Assembly (NCBI RefSeq): GCF_902506555.1
Contig: NZ_LR732707.1
Coordinates: forward strand, 3,301,898-3,365,897
Source of the DNA: Sphingorhabdus sp. 109
Lineage (GTDB): Bacteria > Pseudomonadota > Alphaproteobacteria > Sphingomonadales > Sphingomonadaceae
DNA: 64,000 nucleotides
Reading direction: 5' to 3'
Made by a program: the position numbers and the translations under genes. How positions within the stretch are numbered: position 1 is the first letter of the stretch; every line of letters begins with the position of its first letter. A model generated the notes under the pieces. The model searched no databases, had not been told where the DNA came from, and saw only the letters and a program-made list of their open reading frames with translations. This document shows positions 61,272 through 64,000 of this stretch, piece after piece.

Positions 61272-62180
61272 ATGACTATTGCCGCCCTGCGCACGCCCGA
61301 TGAGCGTTTCGCCGATATCCCGGACTTTGACGTACCGGTTCACTATGCCGATGATCTGCCCGGCTACGAGGGGCTGCGCGCCGCCTGGGTTGATACCGGG
61401 CCGGTTGATGCGGAGACAACATTCTTGTGCCTGCATGGCGAGCCGAGCTGGTCGTTTCTCTATCGCAAGATGATCCCGCATTTTACTACCAAAGGCGGGC
61501 GGGTGGTATGCCCGGATTTCTTCGGCTTCGGTCGCTCCGACAAGCCGACCGAACTGGAAACCTATACATTTGACTTCCACCGCAACCATATACTGGCGCT
61601 GGTGGAGCGGCTGGATCTGCAGAATATCACCCTGGTGGTGCAGGACTGGGGCGGGTTGATCGGCCTGACGCTGCCGGTAGACGAAGCTTTCGAGCCACGA
61701 TTGTCGCGGCTAATCATAATGAACACGGCGCTGGGACTTGGGACAGGCGCGGGCGACGGCTTCAACGCCTGGAAGGAATATGCACTGACCGTTCCGGTCT
61801 TTGATGCCGGCCAGATCATCGCGCGCGGCACGCCGGAGATGGGCGAGGAGGAGATTGCTGCCTATAATGCGCCTTATCCGGATGACCGCTATCAGGCCGG
61901 CGCGCGGACATTCCCGGCGCTGGTGCCGGTCGAACCGGATATGGACGGTGTCCAAGTCAGCAAGCAGGCTGCGGCTTACTGGAGCAGCGAATGGACGGGG
62001 CCCAGCTTCATGGCGATCGGCGGCTCCGATCCGGTGCTCGGTCCGCCGGTGATGAAGATGATGCACGGCTTGATCAGGGGCTGTCCCGAGCCACTGCTGA
62101 TCGAAGAGGCCGGTCATTTCGTGCAGGAATGGGGCGATATTGTCGCTCCGGCTGCGCTAAAGGCATTTGACGATCTTTAG
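61272..62180 (+). CDS. Haloalkane dehalogenase, family I (DhlA/DhmA-like)
   Basis: A 302-residue alpha/beta hydrolase. The oxyanion/halide motif is HGEPSW (56 region), the nucleophile is D125 in VVQDWGG with W126 for halide binding, and the catalytic histidine is in EEAGHFVQEWG. The conserved PDFFGFGRSDKP segment and GGSDPVLGPP support the family. It would hydrolyse halogenated alkanes to alcohols and halide. The true substrate cannot be told. GAGGAT precedes the ATG. Confidence 0.88.
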   Translation: MTIAALRTPDERFADIPDFDVPVHYADDLPGYEGLRAAWVDTGPVDAETTFLCLHGEPSWSFLYRKMIPHFTTKGGRVVCPDFFGFGRSDKPTELETYTFDFHRNHILALVERLDLQNITLVVQDWGGLIGLTLPVDEAFEPRLSRLIIMNTALGLGTGAGDGFNAWKEYALTVPVFDAGQIIARGTPEMGEEEIAAYNAPYPDDRYQAGARTFPALVPVEPDMDGVQVSKQAAAYWSSEWTGPSFMAIGGSDPVLGPPVMKMMHGLIRGCPEPLLIEEAGHFVQEWGDIVAPAALKAFDDL

Positions 62181-62262
62181 GGCGAGACGGGGCGGGTGGC
62201 CACGATGGCAAAGGAGAGATGCCCTCCAGTCGACAGGCGCCGCCAGCTTCGCTGACCTTGGG

Positions 62263-62285
62263 TTCGACAAGCTCGGAATGAACGG
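62263..62285. repeat. REP arm-like fragment
   Basis: TTCGACAAGCTCGGAATGAACGG resembles the right arm of the palindrome at 46189-46255. It stands alone in the gap after the dehalogenase gene. Confidence 0.45.
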
Positions 62286-62385
62286 CATCGATTGATCGAG
62301 ACTGTCCTACAGCACCAAAATCAGCTATGGACCGGCAAAAGATAATCGGTCGCATGTTCTGGTTCCTGCAAATGGGAGAAGCCGC

Positions 62386-63477
62386 ATGCCGCAATATTAT
62401 TATCTCAAATATATTCCGAAAAACGATCGGCCACGCGTCGTCGGTAATCTCGAGCGGCTGATCGGCCAGCTCGATCGCGAGTTGCCCGACAAGGACAGCG
62501 AGCAGACGCTGCTGCTGGCGACCTGGAATATCCGCAATTTCGGCAAGGTCCGGCGGCTGCCGGAAAGCCTGATGTATATAGCCGAGATATTGTCCCGCTT
62601 CGACTTCGTCGCGGTGCAGGAGGTGGTCGATCTCGATGACTGGCGCGCGGTCATGGACCGGCTGGGTCCGGATTATGATTTCATTGCCTCGGACAAGACC
62701 CATCACAAGTTGGGCAGCGGCGGTGAACGGCTGCTCTATCTCTATGACAAGCGCAAGGTGCGGTTCCAGAATATCGCCGGCGAAATCGTTCTGCCGACCG
62801 ACATGCTGATCACCGATGACACGGCGGGAGAGGGTGGCGAACTGTTTCAGGGCAAGCAGTTCCGGCGCTCGCCCTTCATCACGGCGTTCCAGTCCGGCTG
62901 GTTCAAGTTTGATATCTGTACAGTGCACCTTTTCTACGGTTCCTCATCGGGATCTAAATTGCAGCAAAGGGTTCAGGAAATCGACCGCGTCGCCGACTAT
63001 TTCGCCGATCGTGCCGAGCAAGCCCAAAAGGAGGGGCGGTCGTTGATCCTTTTGGGTGATTTCAATATCGTCCATCCCGATCACGAGACGATGACGGCGC
63101 TGAAGCGGCACGGTTTCCGGATTCCCAATGCTCTCAACCGGCCGTCCAATCTAGACCTGAGCAAATATTATGACCAGATCGCCTTCATGACCGATGACGC
63201 CACGCTGAATTTCATCGACCGGCAGACCGACGATCCGAAAAAGGCCAATGCGGGCATTTTCGAGATATTCAAGTCGGTCTATCGGGATGGCGATGCGCTG
63301 GAATATGAAAAGGAATTGAGGAAGAAAGCCGGCGGAAAGGACAAGCAGGGCGCGGCGCTGGGCAAATATTACAAGAGCAGCTGGCGGACATATCAGCTAT
63401 CCGACCACAAACCGATGTGGGTGCGGATCAAGTCAAATGCAGCGGCCGCCTATCTGGAACGCATGCGGTCGAACTGA
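62386..63477 (+). CDS. Endonuclease/exonuclease/phosphatase-family protein
   Basis: A 363-residue protein of the EEP superfamily. Motifs in order: LLATWNIRNFG (asparagine ligand), FVAVQEV (glutamate), LLGDFNIVH and the late QLSDHKPMWV (SDH). The spacing is that of DNase I-like nucleases or phosphoesterases. There is no signal peptide. It could act on nucleic acid or on a phosphoinositol-like substrate. Confidence 0.88.
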   Translation: MPQYYYLKYIPKNDRPRVVGNLERLIGQLDRELPDKDSEQTLLLATWNIRNFGKVRRLPESLMYIAEILSRFDFVAVQEVVDLDDWRAVMDRLGPDYDFIASDKTHHKLGSGGERLLYLYDKRKVRFQNIAGEIVLPTDMLITDDTAGEGGELFQGKQFRRSPFITAFQSGWFKFDICTVHLFYGSSSGSKLQQRVQEIDRVADYFADRAEQAQKEGRSLILLGDFNIVHPDHETMTALKRHGFRIPNALNRPSNLDLSKYYDQIAFMTDDATLNFIDRQTDDPKKANAGIFEIFKSVYRDGDALEYEKELRKKAGGKDKQGAALGKYYKSSWRTYQLSDHKPMWVRIKSNAAAAYLERMRSN

Positions 63478-63490
63478 ATCGCAGCCGCAG

Positions 63491-63751
63491 TCAGGCGACC
63501 ATCGCGGTTTTGCTGAGATGTTCGGTAAAACGCGGCTGCATCGGCTGGCTTGCGACCATCGCCAGAGGGAGCGCGGTTTCGCAATGGGCGCATTCGGCGC
63601 TGATCCGGCCGACGTGCCAGTGCGATTTGCCGCAGCCGGGGCAGCGATTGACGATGTCCAGATGGTAGAGCGGCTGATAGCCGCGCCCCTGATCCTGCTC
63701 GGCCAATGGTTGAACAGGCTGATTGATGAATGATCTCGGAGATAAGTACAT
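63491..63751 (-). CDS. Small zinc-ribbon-like protein of unknown function
   Basis: An 86-residue protein with CPGCGKSHW and, 18 residues after the first pair begins, CAHCE, a four-cysteine zinc-ribbon pattern. It starts MYLSPRSFINQPVQPL, which I recall from similar sphingomonad proteins but without a known role. AAGGA lies seven bases before the ATG. It is convergent with the EEP gene. Confidence 0.7.
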   Translation of the reverse strand: MYLSPRSFINQPVQPLAEQDQGRGYQPLYHLDIVNRCPGCGKSHWHVGRISAECAHCETALPLAMVASQPMQPRFTEHLSKTAMVA

Positions 63752-64000
63752 CGTTTCGTCCTTCCTTGCTTGTGTGTTAGGGGACTAGAGGTTCTGGAGT
63801 GCCGGGATAACGCGACATAAGATGGGATATCGTGGGACGGATCGCAGTTTTCAGGGGCACTCGCGTTACCTCAATCCAAAATTGGCGTTCAACTCTGTTG
63901 TCTAAATTGAATGGTTAATTAGACAGCGCTGGTCAAGACAAATTGGAGTGCCGGCGAAATGCGCAGAGCGGGCGCATCGACGTCTTAGAAGGCTCTGAGC
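63752..64000. other. End of window without gene
   Basis: About 250 bases upstream of the zinc-ribbon gene. I see no coding frame or clear signal; it probably contains that gene's promoter. Confidence 0.4.

Noticed and set aside
1..64000. tRNA, rRNA, CRISPR, riboswitch, insertion sequence or prophage
   Set aside because: I looked for tRNA-like cloverleaves, regularly spaced repeats, cobalamin, SAM and fluoride riboswitches near relevant genes, and transposase or integrase motifs, and found none convincing by eye.

Overview
The window reads as an ordinary chromosomal segment of a moderately GC-rich alphaproteobacterium. The gene set and protein style (TorF-type putative porin, ATP12 chaperone, FeS-type photolyase, paired hflK/hflC, many Rieske and dehalogenase-type catabolic genes, GTG/TTG starts, REP-like palindromes of the CTTCGACAGGCTCAGCACGAACG type) point to a sphingomonad (Sphingomonadales, marine Sphingopyxis/Parasphingorhabdus-like). 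This placement is inference from family resemblance. I found no rRNA, tRNA, CRISPR array, phage or insertion sequence.

Layout. 1-5.7 kb: a molybdopterin oxidoreductase cut by the window edge, PEP carboxylase, a CPBP membrane protease, a single-domain response regulator and an HNH nuclease. 5.7-9.8 kb: glutamyl-Q tRNA synthetase, a small membrane protein, a PduO-type cobalamin adenosyltransferase, and the ergothioneine pair egtB-egtD. 9.8-16.4 kb: a DUF1176 protein, 3-hydroxyacyl-CoA dehydrogenase, epoxide hydrolase and a three-gene peptide-type ABC transporter. 16.4-22.6 kb (minus strand): TorF porin, mscS-metC-sseA and a (6-4) photolyase. 22.6-30.6 kb: queF-GST, a thioesterase, a HerA-like ATPase, a DegP protease and hflK-hflC-SnoaL. 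30.7-39.6 kb: a tightly packed 11-gene run from mrp to atp12, including hemH, crcB, rluC and an unpartnered molybdenum hydroxylase subunit. Then come AMP nucleosidase, a MerR regulator with a clear operator, and a MarR-like regulator.

The most unusual region is 42.5-49.9 kb. A flavoprotein fused to two cyclic-nucleotide-binding domains and four [4Fe-4S] clusters is followed by a membrane protein with two H-x13-H helices (di-haem cytochrome b pattern), an FHA domain fused through one membrane helix to a ten-haem cytochrome c, and a CpdA-like phosphodiesterase. A CcmI-like TPR protein is divergent. Together they could form a regulated electron conduit from NAD(P)H in the cytoplasm to the periplasm, tuned by cyclic nucleotides and possibly by phosphothreonine. 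I do not recognise it as a described system.

50-64 kb: a secreted M3 peptidase, a GPH-type transporter, two Cys-rich Sel1-like secreted proteins, a beta-barrel protein, a Rieske oxygenase with two NTF2-like proteins, a small ORF whose sequence fits a lasso-peptide precursor but with no processing genes beside it, a YkgJ-type protein, a haloalkane dehalogenase, an endonuclease/exonuclease/phosphatase-family protein and a small zinc-ribbon protein.
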